In this document: piece by piece, positions 31,413 to 42,620 of the stretch
Layout: the number at the start of each line of letters is the position of its first letter
How positions within the stretch are numbered: the stretch's first letter is position 1
From: Nymphaea colorata
Taxonomy: Eukaryota; Streptophyta; Magnoliopsida; Nymphaeales; Nymphaeaceae
Reading direction: 5' to 3'
Length of the DNA stretch: 64,000 nucleotides
Assembly: GCF_008831285.2 (NCBI RefSeq)
Contig: NC_045138.2
Span: 29,359,934 to 29,423,933, forward strand
Translations under genes and position numbers: made by a program
The notes under the pieces: model-generated
The model's database searches: none
Told to the model about the DNA's origin: nothing
What the model saw: only the letters and a program-made list of their open reading frames with translations

Positions 31413-33400
31413 TGTAGTATGAGAGTACCGAGTCTTGAGAGTTGCTGGACACTTTTTACGTGGAGTCATCCTTCCATACTTGACATGTTCAACTAGTAGG
31501 ACAGGGTCTAAAGTTGGTTAATTTGGCTTTGGAACCAAAGAAATTAACCTAACTAGCTAATGCAAACTTCATTTAACTCGATGTGTTAAATAACTTCTTA
31601 TTTGTGACATTTCTTTAAGGAGCTGCTATATGTTACAGATTTTTTTGATGTGATGGCCGATGGGGCTTACTTGGGGATAGTTACATCCCGTGATGTCTGT
31701 TGTACACTGGAGCATAATGAGATTGACTTGGAACCTTCTGAAGGAATGCCACTGTGTCATGGGTATTGTAAACTTTGGCATCGTATAACAGGTTTTGCTA
31801 CAATTAGTGGAGGGACCAAGTTGGTGAGTAGTCGATGGACCAATTTGCCTAACGCCTTTTCTATTTGCACAATTTGCGGAGAATCCCTAATTGCAGGAAC
31901 AGTTATGGATTAAAAAAGAAAAGATGCACAATGTGAGATCAATACTCTCTTTCTCTCCTCTTTCACACACAGACATGCTAAGATAAGAATGTCTACCGCT
32001 TCCAACATGATTTACTTTGGCTAAGATAAGAATGTCTACCGCTTCCAACATGATTTACTTTGAGCAGACTTGCTACTTGTCACTAGGCCATTTTGAATTT
32101 GAACAAAATAAAAGGCCTACAGATTTGTACTGTGAGAACGTTGTAGTCTGAATCACCCGGACGACCTCGCAGGGCATATATTAAATCCCAAAAAATTGAT
32201 CCTGGAGTATAGAAGCCAAACCAGGAAGTGCCATGCTTGAGCCAAACTGATTTGGAGACTGAAACTTTGAAACCAAGCATTTGGCATCTCCAGAATTGCC
32301 TTCTTTAGCTCTGCAAACTTCTGATTTCACTCACTGCCTCTGGATAGAAATCAGTTCTAACAACGAGAAATGTTTACATTGGCTACAAATGGGTATTCAG
32401 AATAGAGGGTCGAGGATAAAGACTCCTGCAATTTTGCTGTAATTTCTTGTTAGTTTCTGCATCTCTTTTGTCAACCCGGACGTGCAGACGCTGTTTATGT
32501 TACCATTGCTGTAGGCTGTAGTTAGCTTGGCACTTTGGTTTTGTGCAGCAAATGTTTTTGTATCATCTTCTGTACAGCTGGTTTTGGTAGTTGATTAATA
32601 AAATTACAGAGGAACTCTCCAGAAGGTTTGATGCGGAAGCATTTGATTTGGCATCTCCAGATTGGTTGAGTCTGATATAATCTGATTCAACTATCATGTA
32701 CAGGTTATTTTAAGGTCATGCTTAGTTTGTTAATAATCACTTTCAACGGTTTGCATTTGGACCTAGACTCCCAGCTTGACAGTCAGGCCTCCAGCATCTA
32801 AACATCTCACCAGTCTCTCTGGAACAGACCACTATACTACTTCTAAGGAGAACTAGGCAGACCGAGACTTCTCCAAGCCAAGCATGGGTATAGCCACGCA
32901 GATTCCTGCTGATCGGACGATATTGTATACATCTCCACCTGACCTAGAACTTCAAGGGGCTAATTGTTATGGTAAAACATTCGTTTAATGGAGAAGCATA
33001 ACTAGGCATTTCAGTGGTACTAAATGATGATACGCTGGAATGTTCAGGGTTAGAGGACTGTTCTACGAATAAGCAGGACTAGAAAGTAGTTACAGGCATC
33101 ACAGGTGCCTTTTCAGTGACCGAAAATTTCCTTCTATCCAGAAAGCAGTTTCACAATGATGTGGAAGAAAGGAATATATTCAAAAGTAGGAACCTTTCTG
33201 CTTCGAATTCCACAAACTTTGTGAGTCTCGAACCAGAAAATCTTCACAAAAACTACCCACTTATATAGCATTCGATATGGTGGGAGAGCCACAATTAACA
33301 GAACAAGGAAAAAAGGAATTCTGAAGCTACAACGGCTCCATGAAGCTGTAAAATGTTCATCACCCTGACACATGCTCGTCCAGCGCAGTGGCCAGCCCAC
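31413..33400. other. Downstream/3'-UTR-like DNA, no confident gene
   Basis: An open frame at 31650-31916 (87 aa) shows no recognisable family. AATAAA at 32597-32602, in T-rich DNA typical of a plant 3' end, could serve the MAPR-like transcription unit. A 43-bp tandem duplication lies at 31977-32062. Confidence 0.4.
31977..32062 (+). repeat. Perfect tandem duplication of 43 bp
   Basis: GCTAAGATAAGAATGTCTAC...TTTACTTTG is present twice head to tail (31977-32019 and 32020-32062) without mismatch, which suggests a recent slippage or duplication. Confidence 0.9.
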
Positions 33401-33410
33401 GGGCGCCAAC

Positions 33411-35800
33411 TTAATATATGCGCAGCAAAAGGTACAAAACGCTCAAGTTCAACAGGGCACCAACGAAATAACCTGCCCGGTTCAGATTTCGCTTATGTCT
33501 ATTACTTATTAATTTGTTAATATCAGCCATTTCGACCATTAGCAGCACATCAATGGATAAAGTACGCTGATACACTTTTATCATAAGAACAATCATTTGT
33601 TGATGCTCAGTATCTCGCATCATTTAGAATAAATGTGCTCTACTGCTCCGAAGATCATAAAATAAAGTGGCTCGCAGATATGGTGTTTCAAATAGGTAAT
33701 ATAGTCATAAATCCTCAATTAAGTCTCAAGTGGTAAGAGTAGAAGGAACAAGAAGCAACGAATAAAAGCGAGACCAATTACCATGACCATCTGCATCTCT
33801 AGAAAAAATGACAATTAAGTGATGAAACTTACGCAAATGCAGGCAGCAGAAAATTAGGGCATTTATCTGAGCCATTTTATATAAATGATGCCTTTGGATA
33901 ATGCTATGAATATTAAAATGCCAAAGCTTCTGTTATATCTACGGTTCTACAGACAAGGGCAAGAATAACCTGGGAAGAACTTTTCTTTCAGTTCTTTTTG
34001 TGTGGTAACACTTTTTGCCAGATTTCGAGGCTGATCAACATTTAGTCCTCCCAGAACCGTCAGATAGAGTAGGCCAGTAACTGTCAATAAGATCAAAGCC
34101 AAAAAAATGGACCACATGAGTATTTGACCTGCAGGCCAGCCAAAAGTACGATGTACAGCAACAGTAATTCAGCCGCCTTCTCCCATTATTAAACTACTGC
34201 CTGGCTAGTTAAGCCATCTCTTTTCTTTTATTATTCCCAAATACCTGGTGCCCTATCTCTCGGCTAAACTGTAACAATAAGAAGCACAGCCTGGAAAAGC
34301 AGACCTGCTGCACCTCCCTGATATGCTCAAAGTGACGTACATTTCATAATTGCCACATAAGTCTATTCATTGAGAGCAAGCAAATATAAAAACAGAAGCC
34401 AAGATCTATGGCTGTAGTAGCCTGTAGAAGGTGGTTTACTCAGACCTTTACAATGCCAGGGCACTTGACCAGTCCTACAGATAAAAGGGTTGCAGTAAGG
34501 CCCACAAATGAACACAGTCCACTGAATCCACCTATTACATATGGGTTCAAACCTGTGGAAAATCATGTAAGATTCAAATAAATAAAACATGAATGAACAC
34601 ATGACGTCCTTATTATGTCTGTCAGGAACTACAGACAAAACCAAGATATCAAAAAGTCAAGAAGGTAAACACTAAGTATTTATTTAAAAGGAAAAAGGGT
34701 AAAAAAAAAAGGAACAAAAAAAAAGCTATGGGAAGTGCAGGCTTTATTGCAGCATCTATTTAGTTCCTTGAAATTGAAAATAAAAGACCGATTCAGGAAA
34801 AAATGGGTCACTTATTTGAGCTATAATTTACAACTTAATTTACATATGACAAGGACACCTTTATCACAACATATTAAATATGAGCATCTTTTGTTTCAGT
34901 TAACATCCAAGCTTTGCTTTTTGCGCTTGTTTAGCACTTTAAGTAATTTTCACATCGTGTTGATTATATAGCAATTTTTCTGTTGTTTTATGCACTTTAA
35001 CTAATCTTCACATTGTGTTGATTATATGGTAAGGGCACCTGATAAATAAAATAATTATTAAATGTGAACATGTTTTACTTTGCTTAACTGTTAACACAAA
35101 TACTATGTTCTTTGTGTTCTTTTATGCACTTCAAAGCAATCATCAAATTGTACTATGGTAAGGGCAGTTACCTAGATAATCAAAATGTTTTACTAAGAAC
35201 TCCTTTTAAGCACCTCTCCCCTCATTTAGTGCACAAGCAGGCATAGCAATTGTCTTAATAGTATACTAAACATGGCACATTGGCACAGACAACATCGTGA
35301 GAATGCAAGAAAATAGTTATTAACTTGTTATTTCCTTGCCCTAGAAATGTCAAGCTTATAACCTATCTTTTCTTCAAAAATGTGTAGAGACCGTGTTTGC
35401 ATGTACCTTCTCAAACAGATATACACAATCTTCATTATCTTCAAACCAACCCTCATCCAGTCAATGCCATCTTGAGTATTGTCCTGCAACAACATAAAAT
35501 GTTAAACAACTGACCAAAAAGCCCAAACATTTGCAAAAATTATTCAAAGTTGAAAAGTATAAGATCACCACTATCTATTGAATATGTACCTGTCACTGAG
35601 ACCTGCAGAAATGTACCATCGATGACCATGGAGACAGGATATTTGAGATTTCTCCACACGAACTCAACTGAAGACTTGCACCCACAGGTTACTAGTAAAG
35701 GTAAAAATAGTTTATCTATAGTTAAAGGTGCTATTCCCAAACAACTCCTAGCAGAAACTAAGACATTTCCTTGATGTAAGCAATAGATTGCCACAATTTG
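33411..35800 (-). other. Unidentified coding-like segments on the minus strand
   Basis: Several minus-strand stretches look like exons with splice-like borders, but I do not recognise them. About 34145-33970 has a strong membrane helix (LMWSIFLALILLTVTGLLYL) followed by a charged tail. About 33500-33411 ends GYFVGALLNLSVLYLLLRIY then stop. About 35495-35410 contains DGIDWMRVGLKIMKIVYICL. About 35700-35590 contains SSVEFVWRNLKYPVSMVIDG. They surround the ferroportin-like exons and may be parts of the same decayed gene or other captured fragments. Confidence 0.25.
34270..34552 (-). pseudogene. Ferroportin/IREG3-like (SLC40) transporter fragment, two exons
   Basis: Exon 34552-34446 encodes [20 protein letters not shown] plus [15 protein letters not shown]. 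The next exon, 34317 to about 34270, encodes GGAAGLLFQAVLLIVTV and then a stop. Borders are GT-AG and phase 0. This matches the conserved membrane region of plant IREG3/MAR1-type ferroportins, plastid or mitochondrial metal transporters ([13 protein letters not shown]...GILKAGAAGLIFQ). The family continues well beyond this point, but here a stop follows and no further matching exon was found downstream or upstream. So this is most likely a gene fragment. Confidence 0.6.
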
Positions 35801-36539
35801 CAGCAGATATGCCTACCCCTACTATGCTTTTCCTAGTGAAATCATAAGGCAATTCCACTACTCTCTTCACCACTTTCTTTTTTTTCTTGGTACACGCCTG
35901 ATTGCTACAAGGAGGTAGCCATTGGTTGATGATCAGGGATCTGATCGCTGCTGATTGTTATGGAGCAGTGAGCAGACTTCTCTAGTTCGTGTTGTTGTTG
36001 TCAATGGTCATGGATCACAAATGGATAGCTGCAAAAAGATTTCTAAGCCATGGAAGATCTGAGGTCTTTCAAACACACTCCAAATTGGGTGGGTTGTTCC
36101 ATAAGTCGTCTAGTGCAGCCCTCACATGTTGTTGACGATGTTAGTTCAGTTTTTTTCAGATCTGAAATTTTCTTCATGAAATAGACGTCAGGTCTAGAGG
36201 ATTTCTGTTAGTTGTTGCAGTTGACGTCTAATCTGAGTTCTTGTTTGCTGATTGTGGTGATCCTATCATTGGATTTATGATACTGCTAGTTGTGTCACTT
36301 GGATATAATATTTAGATCATGGTGTTTATCTGCGTTAAAGACAGAGAACCAGATTTGATTTTATTTGGCCAGATCCTATTTGATCAATGATTGGATCTTC
36401 ACAACTGATTATTGCTTAAAGTTTGTATGGATGTTAATTGTTGGAGTTACCTGATGGTTGTTGATTGTTGGAATTTCTTGGTCATGCATCCCTAGCTGCA
36501 GGATATTGTTTTGGCGACTAAAAATTTTTTTTAACTGCC
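35801..36539 (+). other. Probable leader/LTR-side DNA of an old Copia element
   Basis: T/G-rich sequence with no gene, immediately upstream of the decayed Copia gag start at 36540. No clear LTR ends or tRNA primer site could be seen. Confidence 0.3.
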
Positions 36540-36885
36540 ATGGCTGAGGAAAAGGGTCAGAAGAGTCAGTCCACATTTGATCATGTGGCTGAGTATAAGG
36601 CATTTGCTAATCCTTTCTCTTAGGGGTCGTCTATCAAACTTGACAACAACAACAACAATGAAAGGTGGTCAAGAAGTCTTATGATGTCATTGATAGGGCA
36701 TCGGAGAGAATATTTTTTCAAAATCTAAACCCAAGGAGAAGATTGAAAAGTATGCCACATGGCGAGATAATAAAAGTATTGTCATGTATTGGACTATGAA
36801 CAGTATTCAAACAAATCACAGTTACCCTAGTTTACCAAACTATAGCAAAACAAACGTGCGATTCATTGTGGGACACATACTCTTA
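36540..36885 (+). pseudogene. Decayed Copia gag (N-terminal part), split by the PIF/Harbinger insertion
   Basis: ATG at 36540 opens MAEEKGQKSQSTFDHVAEYK, then after a stop and frame changes SIKLDNNN, ERWSRSLMMSLIGHR, KEKIEKYATWRDN and CDSLWDTYS. This is the order of the plant Copia gag N-terminal region (KLDG.NY..WSR...W...NS.VM.W...S...WD...YS). At least one stop and two frameshifts are present. The reading continues on the far side of the transposon at 48459, so this was the landing site. Confidence 0.65.
36883..36885 (+). repeat. Target-site duplication TTA (left) of the PIF/Harbinger element
   Basis: TTA precedes GGGGGCGTTTGATGC here; the second TTA is at 48456-48458. A 3-bp TTA/TAA duplication is the hallmark of PIF/Harbinger insertion. 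Confidence 0.88.
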
Positions 36886-37079
36886 GGGGGCGTTTGATGC
36901 GCCGGAAAAGAACTGTTCATCGAGAAAAATAATTCAAAAATTTGAAAATTTTCCGTCGTATCAAACATGGAAATATATTTTCGACCGTTGAAGTCGAATT
37001 CCGGAAATTTTTTTCCAGAAAAAATTTCCGTCTGGAGAGACGGAAATTTTTTTCTGGAATTTTATTTTTGCCCGTTAGG

Positions 37080-37300
37080 GCACGCGAGCGCGTCTTCGCG
37101 TCTTCTTCTTTTCCTTCTTGCCGCAGCAGCTCCCTCTTCCTTCTCGTCGACGCACCCGCAGAAAACTCCCTCGCGTGCCTCCTCTCTACGAAACAAAACC
37201 CCATCTTCCCTCTTCTCAAAACCCCATCTTCCCTCTTCTCTTGGCCTGAACCTTTCCTTTCGATCTCCCTCTCGCAGTTTTAGGGCTCCAAGGACTCGAG
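37080..37300 (+). other. CT-rich leader exon of the PIF/Harbinger transcript (predicted)
   Basis: CT-rich sequence ends at a strong donor (CTCGAG/GTAAGG at 37300/37301). The matching acceptor TGTAG lies at 44458, six bases before the ORF1 ATG. This arrangement predicts a 5' UTR exon and a long leader intron that contains the nested Copia. Open frames in it (up to 181 codons) have no domain. Confidence 0.4.
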
Positions 37301-37543
37301 GTAAGGCAGTCTTCTTCTTCCTTCCTCTCTCTTTCTTTTTCTCTTGCTGTGCTCGTCTTTTCCTTCGTTGGTTTGCTTGTTGGTTGGTTCTTCCTGCTGG
37401 TTCTGTAGGTATCTATTCTGTCATGTGTCTGTGTGTATGTTTTTTCTCCGCTTTTTGTTTGGGAATTTGGGGGTTGTGCACTAATAGCTTTTTGCTGTTG
37501 AAGAGATCTTAGCATCGATTTCTCCGTTTCCGTTTGTTATTAT

Positions 37544-37793
37544 TGTAGAGATACGAACAAGAAGAAGAGGAAGAGAAGCAATGATCACGATGTAACGTGG
37601 AAAACCCTCAACACGAGGGAGAAAAAACCACGAATGAGGAGTAGTTGGTGCCCACTAGCAGCCAGACTCTCTCTCTCTTAAGATTATCATTAACACATAA
37701 GGATTAGGGTTACATGACTTAAGTAGAGCCCAAAAACGGGCTACAAGGCGGGTCGGGTATGGATCCGGACCCGAACCACACAATCTGTCAACA
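37544..37793 (-). repeat. Copia LTR, 250 bp (3' LTR in element orientation)
   Basis: Begins TGTAGAGATAC and ends CTGTCAACA. By eye it is identical over its full length to the LTR at 42621-42870. The flanking 37539-37543 is ATTAT. The minus-strand purine tract TTGAGGGGGAG directly precedes it (37794-37804). Confidence 0.95.
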
Positions 37794-40700
37794 CTCCCCC
37801 TCAAGTTGAGCATACATATCAAACATGCCCAACTTGGATACATTCCTCTCAAATGAAGCTGAAGGAAGAGCCTTCGTCAAAACATCAGCAGTTTGGTCTT
37901 CAGACTTCATGTAAGGTAAGATAAACTCTTTCGCATCAATTCTTTCCCGAATGAAGTGACGATCAATTTCAACATGTTTTGTTCTGTCGTGAAGAACAGG
38001 ATTGTTGGCTAAGTTGATTGCAGACTTGTTATCACAGTACATCTTCATAGGTCCTTCAATCTCTATTCCAATGTCAGTCAACAATATCAACTCTGACACT
38101 CCCATAGCAATTGCCCTATACTCTGCCTCTGCACTGGATCTAGAGCAAACATCCTGTCTCTTGCTCCTCCATACAACAAGGTTTCCTCCCAAGTAGACAC
38201 AATACCCTGTAGTGGATCGTCTGGTATCACCACAACCTGCCCAATCCGCATCAGAGTAGCCCTCGATTTCCACAGTCTCTTGTTTCACATACAGGAGTCC
38301 CTTGCCAGGATTTTTCTTCAGGTAGCATAACACTCTGTCCACAGCCTTCAGATGTGCATCGGTTGGCGCATGCATGAATTGGCTCAAAACATTCACCGCA
38401 AATGTGATATCAGGTCTCGTGAGGGTAAGATAAATTAGCTTCCCAACCAAACGTTGATATCTTCCCTTGTCTTCTTCACAGAGAGGCTCTCCATCTCTAA
38501 GACTCAACTTGTGCCCAGTGTCAAAAGGGGTAGGTGTAGGTCTACATCCCAATTTACCAGTTTCTTCCAGCAGATCTAAAGTATATTTCCTTTGGTTTAG
38601 TACAAGACCAGTACTAGACCTAGCAACCTCCATACCAAGAAAATACCTTAGCTTGCCAAGATCTTTGAGGTCGAATTCTGTAGCCAGTAACCCTTTTAGC
38701 TTGATAATCTCCTCCTCATCATCTCCAGTAACAATCATGTCATCTACGTAGACGAGCAGGATAGTAACCCTGCTCTCCTTCTTCGTCACAAACAGAGTGT
38801 GATCTCCATTTCCTTGTTTGTATCCATGACGTAGCATTACTCTTCTCAGTCGTTCAAACCATGCTCTGGGCGATTGCTTAAGGCCATACAAGGCTTTTTT
38901 CAGCTTACAACATTTTTCTGGTTCTTCATATCCTGGAGGCATATGCATATATACTTCTTCTTCGAGGTCACCATTTAGGAATGCATTTTTAACATCCAAT
39001 TGATACATCTTCCATTCCTTCATCACAGCAAGGGATATAACCACCCTCACAGTCTTCATTTTTGCAACAGGAGCAAATGTTTCCAAGTAATCAATTCCAT
39101 ATTTCTGGCTAAACCCCTTGGCCACAAGTCGAGCTTTATATCTTTCAACACTCCCATCTGGTTTGTACTTGATGGTATACACCCATTTGGATCCAACTAA
39201 GTGAGCGGCTTCAGGAATCTTCACCACTTCCCATGTCAAGTTTCTTCTTAGGGCATCTATTTCTTCTTTCATTGCATCAGCCCACTTGGAGTCACTTTGA
39301 GCTTCAGCGACAGTCCTGGGAATCACAGCCAAAGAAATAGTAGAAACAAAACACTTGTAATCTTTCCCAAGTCTGGAATAAGAAACAAAATTACCAATGG
39401 GGTGTTGAGTACATGACCTGACACCCTTTCTCAGGGCAATGGGAAGATCGTCATTCTTCTTTTCAACCTCATCATGAGTCTCCACGGTAGGACTTGGTTC
39501 ATCCAGGGAAGGAGTGGCATTGGGATTGGAAGTAGATCTAGCATCACAAGTCATCATCTCTGTCCGAGTACCTCGTCTAGAGTAGAACTGTCCAAACAAC
39601 TGAGGGCCTTCCTTCTCAAGGCTATTGTCACACCTTTCCTCCTTCTCAGGCACATCAACATTATTAAGTGATTCTGCTTTCTTGTAGTCCAAAAAATCTA
39701 TAAACTGAAGTTCCTGTCTCTGAGAATACTCTTCCCTGCCCACAGACTGCTCCCCCTGAAGAGGATTCGCACCAAAGTAAGAGGCATGTTCCAAGAAGGT
39801 AACATCTCTCGTAACATAGGCTCGACCAGTAATAGGATCAATACATTTGTATCCTTTTTGCGTAGGGGAGTATCCAACAAAGACACCTTTGATAGACCTA
39901 GGATCAAGTTTCTTGACATTTGGACTGTGATCATGGATAAAACATACACAACCAAAAACACGAGGAGGAAGAGGAAATGGTGGACGACTGCCAGGAAGCA
40001 ACGAGTGGGGAGGCTTACCATTCAAAACACGACTTGGCATGCGGTTAATAAGATAGGCACTAGTAAGAACGGCATCACCCCAATAGTGTTTAGGAAGATT
40101 CCTTTGAAACAAAAGAGCCCTGGTGACATTAAGAAGTTGACGATTTTTCCTTTCAGCTACCCCATTTTGAGGGGGGGTATAACTACAGGATGTCTCGTGA
40201 ACAATCCCCCGTTGTCTAAGAAACTCCTCAACAGGCTGACACATGTACTCACAGGCATTATCGGACCTGAAAGTTTTAACATTCGCACCATACTGGGTAT
40301 GCACAAGAAGAATAAAGGTTTCGATGATGCGAGGAACCTCGCTGCGGTCTTTTAACAAGTATATAAATGTAGCACGAGAGAAATCATCAATGAAAGTGAT
40401 AAAATACTGGAAACCTTGACGGGTATGAATGCCCGAAGGTCCCCATACATCAGAGTGAATCAGGGAAAAAGCTTCATTAGCACAACTAGAAGAAAGAGGG
40501 TACGACGCCCTCACATGTTTGGCAAACTGACACACATCACAAGAAATGGAAGACACATCAAAGGAGGAACACAAGTCTGGAAACAAATGTTTCAAAATCC
40601 CAAAAGGTAAATGCCCAAAACGTTCATGCCAGTACATAAAAGACTGAAGACAATCTTCTCTTCTCTTATCTGTCTTGCGGATCGCTGTCAACAGAGCAGT

Positions 40701-42131
40701 AGCCACACGTATGGGAAGACGATATAATCCATCAGAAGCTAAACCAATCCCAATCCTCTTCCCTGTCACCAAGTCCTGCAAAACACAACGATCGGCAGAG
40801 AATATAAGTTCACAATTCAATTCTTTAGTAAGTCTACTGACTGATAAAAGATTTAAAGGAAACTGAGGAACATGTAAAGCGCCCTGCACATGAAATTTGT
40901 CCAACAAGGACAGAGTGCCTTCGCCTGCCACACAGGTAGAGGAACCATCTGCAAGAGAAACACGTTCCCTTCCCGAGGACAACTTATACTCATGAAACAA
41001 TTTTGGATTACCTGTCATGTGATGAGTAGCACCACTATCGACAATCCATTCCCCCACAGAAGAGTTACCTTGATTGCCAATAACTGCAAGAGCATGATTA
41101 GCTGTAGTTCCCTCCGAGGTCTCAGTCTTGTTGACATCGATCCTGCCCAAATAAGCCCTTAGTTCACGAAGCTGGTCAGCAGAAATGGAGACTTTTTCTC
41201 CACTAGAGGCTTGCACCTCAGACACAGGCGTTCTCCCAGTCAAAGGTCTCCCTCTGTTTCCTTTCTTTTCTGGATGAAGATCCCAGCAATAATCCACAGT
41301 GTGACCTGTCTTCTTGCAGTGAGTGCACCGGCAAAGAGATCTAGATGGGCCGCCAGGACCACGACTTACGAGAGCAGATCTCTCGTTATAGGGTACAAGT
41401 TCCCTCTTCCCTTCTTTTGTAACAAGCCTTCTCTGTTCTTTCGCTTCAACACAGGAATACACATCCTCAATACTGGACACCTCCCCTGAATTCAGAATCT
41501 GGCTTCGAACACCTTCAAACTCATCATTTAAACCTGCTAAAAATAGGAACAACCTATTTTCCCATTCATGAGCAACATAGAGCGCCTGATCATGGGGACA
41601 ATGCCAAGGAATATCAGAATGATAGTCAAGCTCTTCCCACTTGGCTTTCAAAGCCCCATAGTACTCTGCAACAGTCGAGTTCCCTTGTCGAATGCCATAG
41701 ACTGTCTTCATAACTTGGTAAGTACGAATTGCCGTTTTCTTTTGGCCATACATTTGCTCGAGGACCACCCACATGTCTCTAGCAGTCTTCTTCCGAAGGA
41801 TAAGGGGCTGAATATCGGCAGAAACGGAGTTGACAATCCAAGTTTTCACTTGATTATCCTCAAGAAACCAAGTATGCCACACATCACTTGTTCTTGCTGG
41901 TTCGGGGTTGCTCCCATCAATATAGGCCATGCGACCACGGCCAGCAATCCCCATAGTCATAGCAGGTGACCACGAGAAATAGTTTTCCTTGGTGAGGCGA
42001 AGAGTGATGACCTGCATGGGAACATTCTCAGTTCTAGAAGCCCCTATTTCAGTCGGATTGGTGTTGACGGTGGACGAGGAAGAGGCTGCCATAATCACAG
42101 ACCAGTAGGCAGCAAGGGCAGCAGGAAGCAA
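37788..42131 (-). CDS. Copia gag-pol polyprotein, intact (1447 codons)
   Basis: A single uninterrupted frame. In order it holds gag (KENYFSWSPAM; WEELDYHSD), a zinc knuckle CTHCKKTGHTVDYC (about residues 268-281), the protease motif WIVDSGATHHM (about 360), the pre-integrase WHERFGHLP...CDVCQFAKH, an integrase core starting HSDVWGPSG (about 557) with FIDDFSRATF and ERKNRQLLN, reverse transcriptase (QLDVKNAFLNGDL; YVDDMIVTGDD at about 1126) and RNase H (YSDADWAG; SSAEAEYRA; TKHVEIDRHFIRE; TKALP). The family-like start is probably Met14 (MAASSSSTV, 42092). The last codons run through the polypurine tract and the TGA stop is supplied by the first bases of the 3' LTR. Domain order protease-integrase-RT-RNase H is diagnostic of Copia. 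Lineage not assigned. Confidence 0.97.
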   Translation of the reverse strand: MLPAALAAYWSVIMAASSSSTVNTNPTEIGASRTENVPMQVITLRLTKENYFSWSPAMTMGIAGRGRMAYIDGSNPEPARTSDVWHTWFLEDNQVKTWIVNSVSADIQPLILRKKTARDMWVVLEQMYGQKKTAIRTYQVMKTVYGIRQGNSTVAEYYGALKAKWEELDYHSDIPWHCPHDQALYVAHEWENRLFLFLAGLNDEFEGVRSQILNSGEVSSIEDVYSCVEAKEQRRLVTKEGKRELVPYNERSALVSRGPGGPSRSLCRCTHCKKTGHTVDYCWDLHPEKKGNRGRPLTGRTPVSEVQASSGEKVSISADQLRELRAYLGRIDVNKTETSEGTTANHALAVIGNQGNSSVGEWIVDSGATHHMTGNPKLFHEYKLSSGRERVSLADGSSTCVAGEGTLSLLDKFHVQGALHVPQFPLNLLSVSRLTKELNCELIFSADRCVLQDLVTGKRIGIGLASDGLYRLPIRVATALLTAIRKTDKRREDCLQSFMYWHERFGHLPFGILKHLFPDLCSSFDVSSISCDVCQFAKHVRASYPLSSSCANEAFSLIHSDVWGPSGIHTRQGFQYFITFIDDFSRATFIYLLKDRSEVPRIIETFILLVHTQYGANVKTFRSDNACEYMCQPVEEFLRQRGIVHETSCSYTPPQNGVAERKNRQLLNVTRALLFQRNLPKHYWGDAVLTSAYLINRMPSRVLNGKPPHSLLPGSRPPFPLPPRVFGCVCFIHDHSPNVKKLDPRSIKGVFVGYSPTQKGYKCIDPITGRAYVTRDVTFLEHASYFGANPLQGEQSVGREEYSQRQELQFIDFLDYKKAESLNNVDVPEKEERCDNSLEKEGPQLFGQFYSRRGTRTEMMTCDARSTSNPNATPSLDEPSPTVETHDEVEKKNDDLPIALRKGVRSCTQHPIGNFVSYSRLGKDYKCFVSTISLAVIPRTVAEAQSDSKWADAMKEEIDALRRNLTWEVVKIPEAAHLVGSKWVYTIKYKPDGSVERYKARLVAKGFSQKYGIDYLETFAPVAKMKTVRVVISLAVMKEWKMYQLDVKNAFLNGDLEEEVYMHMPPGYEEPEKCCKLKKALYGLKQSPRAWFERLRRVMLRHGYKQGNGDHTLFVTKKESRVTILLVYVDDMIVTGDDEEEIIKLKGLLATEFDLKDLGKLRYFLGMEVARSSTGLVLNQRKYTLDLLEETGKLGCRPTPTPFDTGHKLSLRDGEPLCEEDKGRYQRLVGKLIYLTLTRPDITFAVNVLSQFMHAPTDAHLKAVDRVLCYLKKNPGKGLLYVKQETVEIEGYSDADWAGCGDTRRSTTGYCVYLGGNLVVWRSKRQDVCSRSSAEAEYRAIAMGVSELILLTDIGIEIEGPMKMYCDNKSAINLANNPVLHDRTKHVEIDRHFIRERIDAKEFILPYMKSEDQTADVLTKALPSASFERNVSKLGMFDMYAQLEGEC

Positions 42132-42602
42132 TCACACGATACAACACCAAAAAACGGACAGAGAGCAGGAAACGGAACCAGGCAAAGCGGCGCGGCGCTG
42201 GGCGGAAACAGACCAGGCAGAGCGGCACGGCGCCGGAAAAGGACACGGCGTTGGGCGGAAAAAGACCGCCGCTGGACAGGTCGTCGTTTGGGTAGGCCGA
42301 CGCTGGGCGGAAGCGGCTGAACGGGAACGCCGCTGGGCAGGGCGTCGCTGGGCGGAAGTAGCGGATTCCTGAGCGGAAGTAGCGGATTCCTGAGCGGCGC
42401 TAATCAGGGCGTCGCTGGGCCGGTTGTCGCTAGGCGGAGACGGCGGAATCCTGAGCGGTGCTGATCAGGGCGGCGCTGGGCGGAGACGGCGGCGGGACGA
42501 CAGACGACGCTCGGGCACGAGCGTCGGGCACGGGCGAGACGATGAACAGTGCCGGGCGATTCTCCTCTAACACGGGCAAAAGACAACCAGAAACGCCGGA
42601 AC
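42132..42602 (-). other. Copia untranslated leader with GC-rich degenerate repeats
   Basis: The region between the primer-binding site and gag. At about 42180-42490 it consists of irregular repeats of GCGCTGGGCGGAA and GCGGATTCCTGAGCG words and is far more GC-rich than the rest of the element. A direct 29-bp repeat lies near 42345-42400. Confidence 0.7.
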
Positions 42603-42620
42603 TTCACGGCTCTGATACCA
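42603..42620 (-). other. Copia primer-binding site (initiator tRNA-Met)
   Basis: The minus strand reads TGGTATCAGAGCCGTGAA directly after the 5' LTR, the classic plant Copia sequence complementary to the 3' end of initiator tRNA-Met. Confidence 0.93.

Noticed and set aside
31650-31913. 87-codon frame as a possible last exon of the MAPR-like gene
   Set aside because: The family ends shortly after the LEVYxG stretch, and this frame shows no family similarity.
36967-37512. 181-codon plus-strand frame at the left transposon end
   Set aside because: It lies in the CT-rich leader and subterminal repeats, crosses the predicted donor, and has no domain.
39786-40355. 189-codon plus-strand frame
   Set aside because: Antisense shadow of the intact Copia gag-pol frame.
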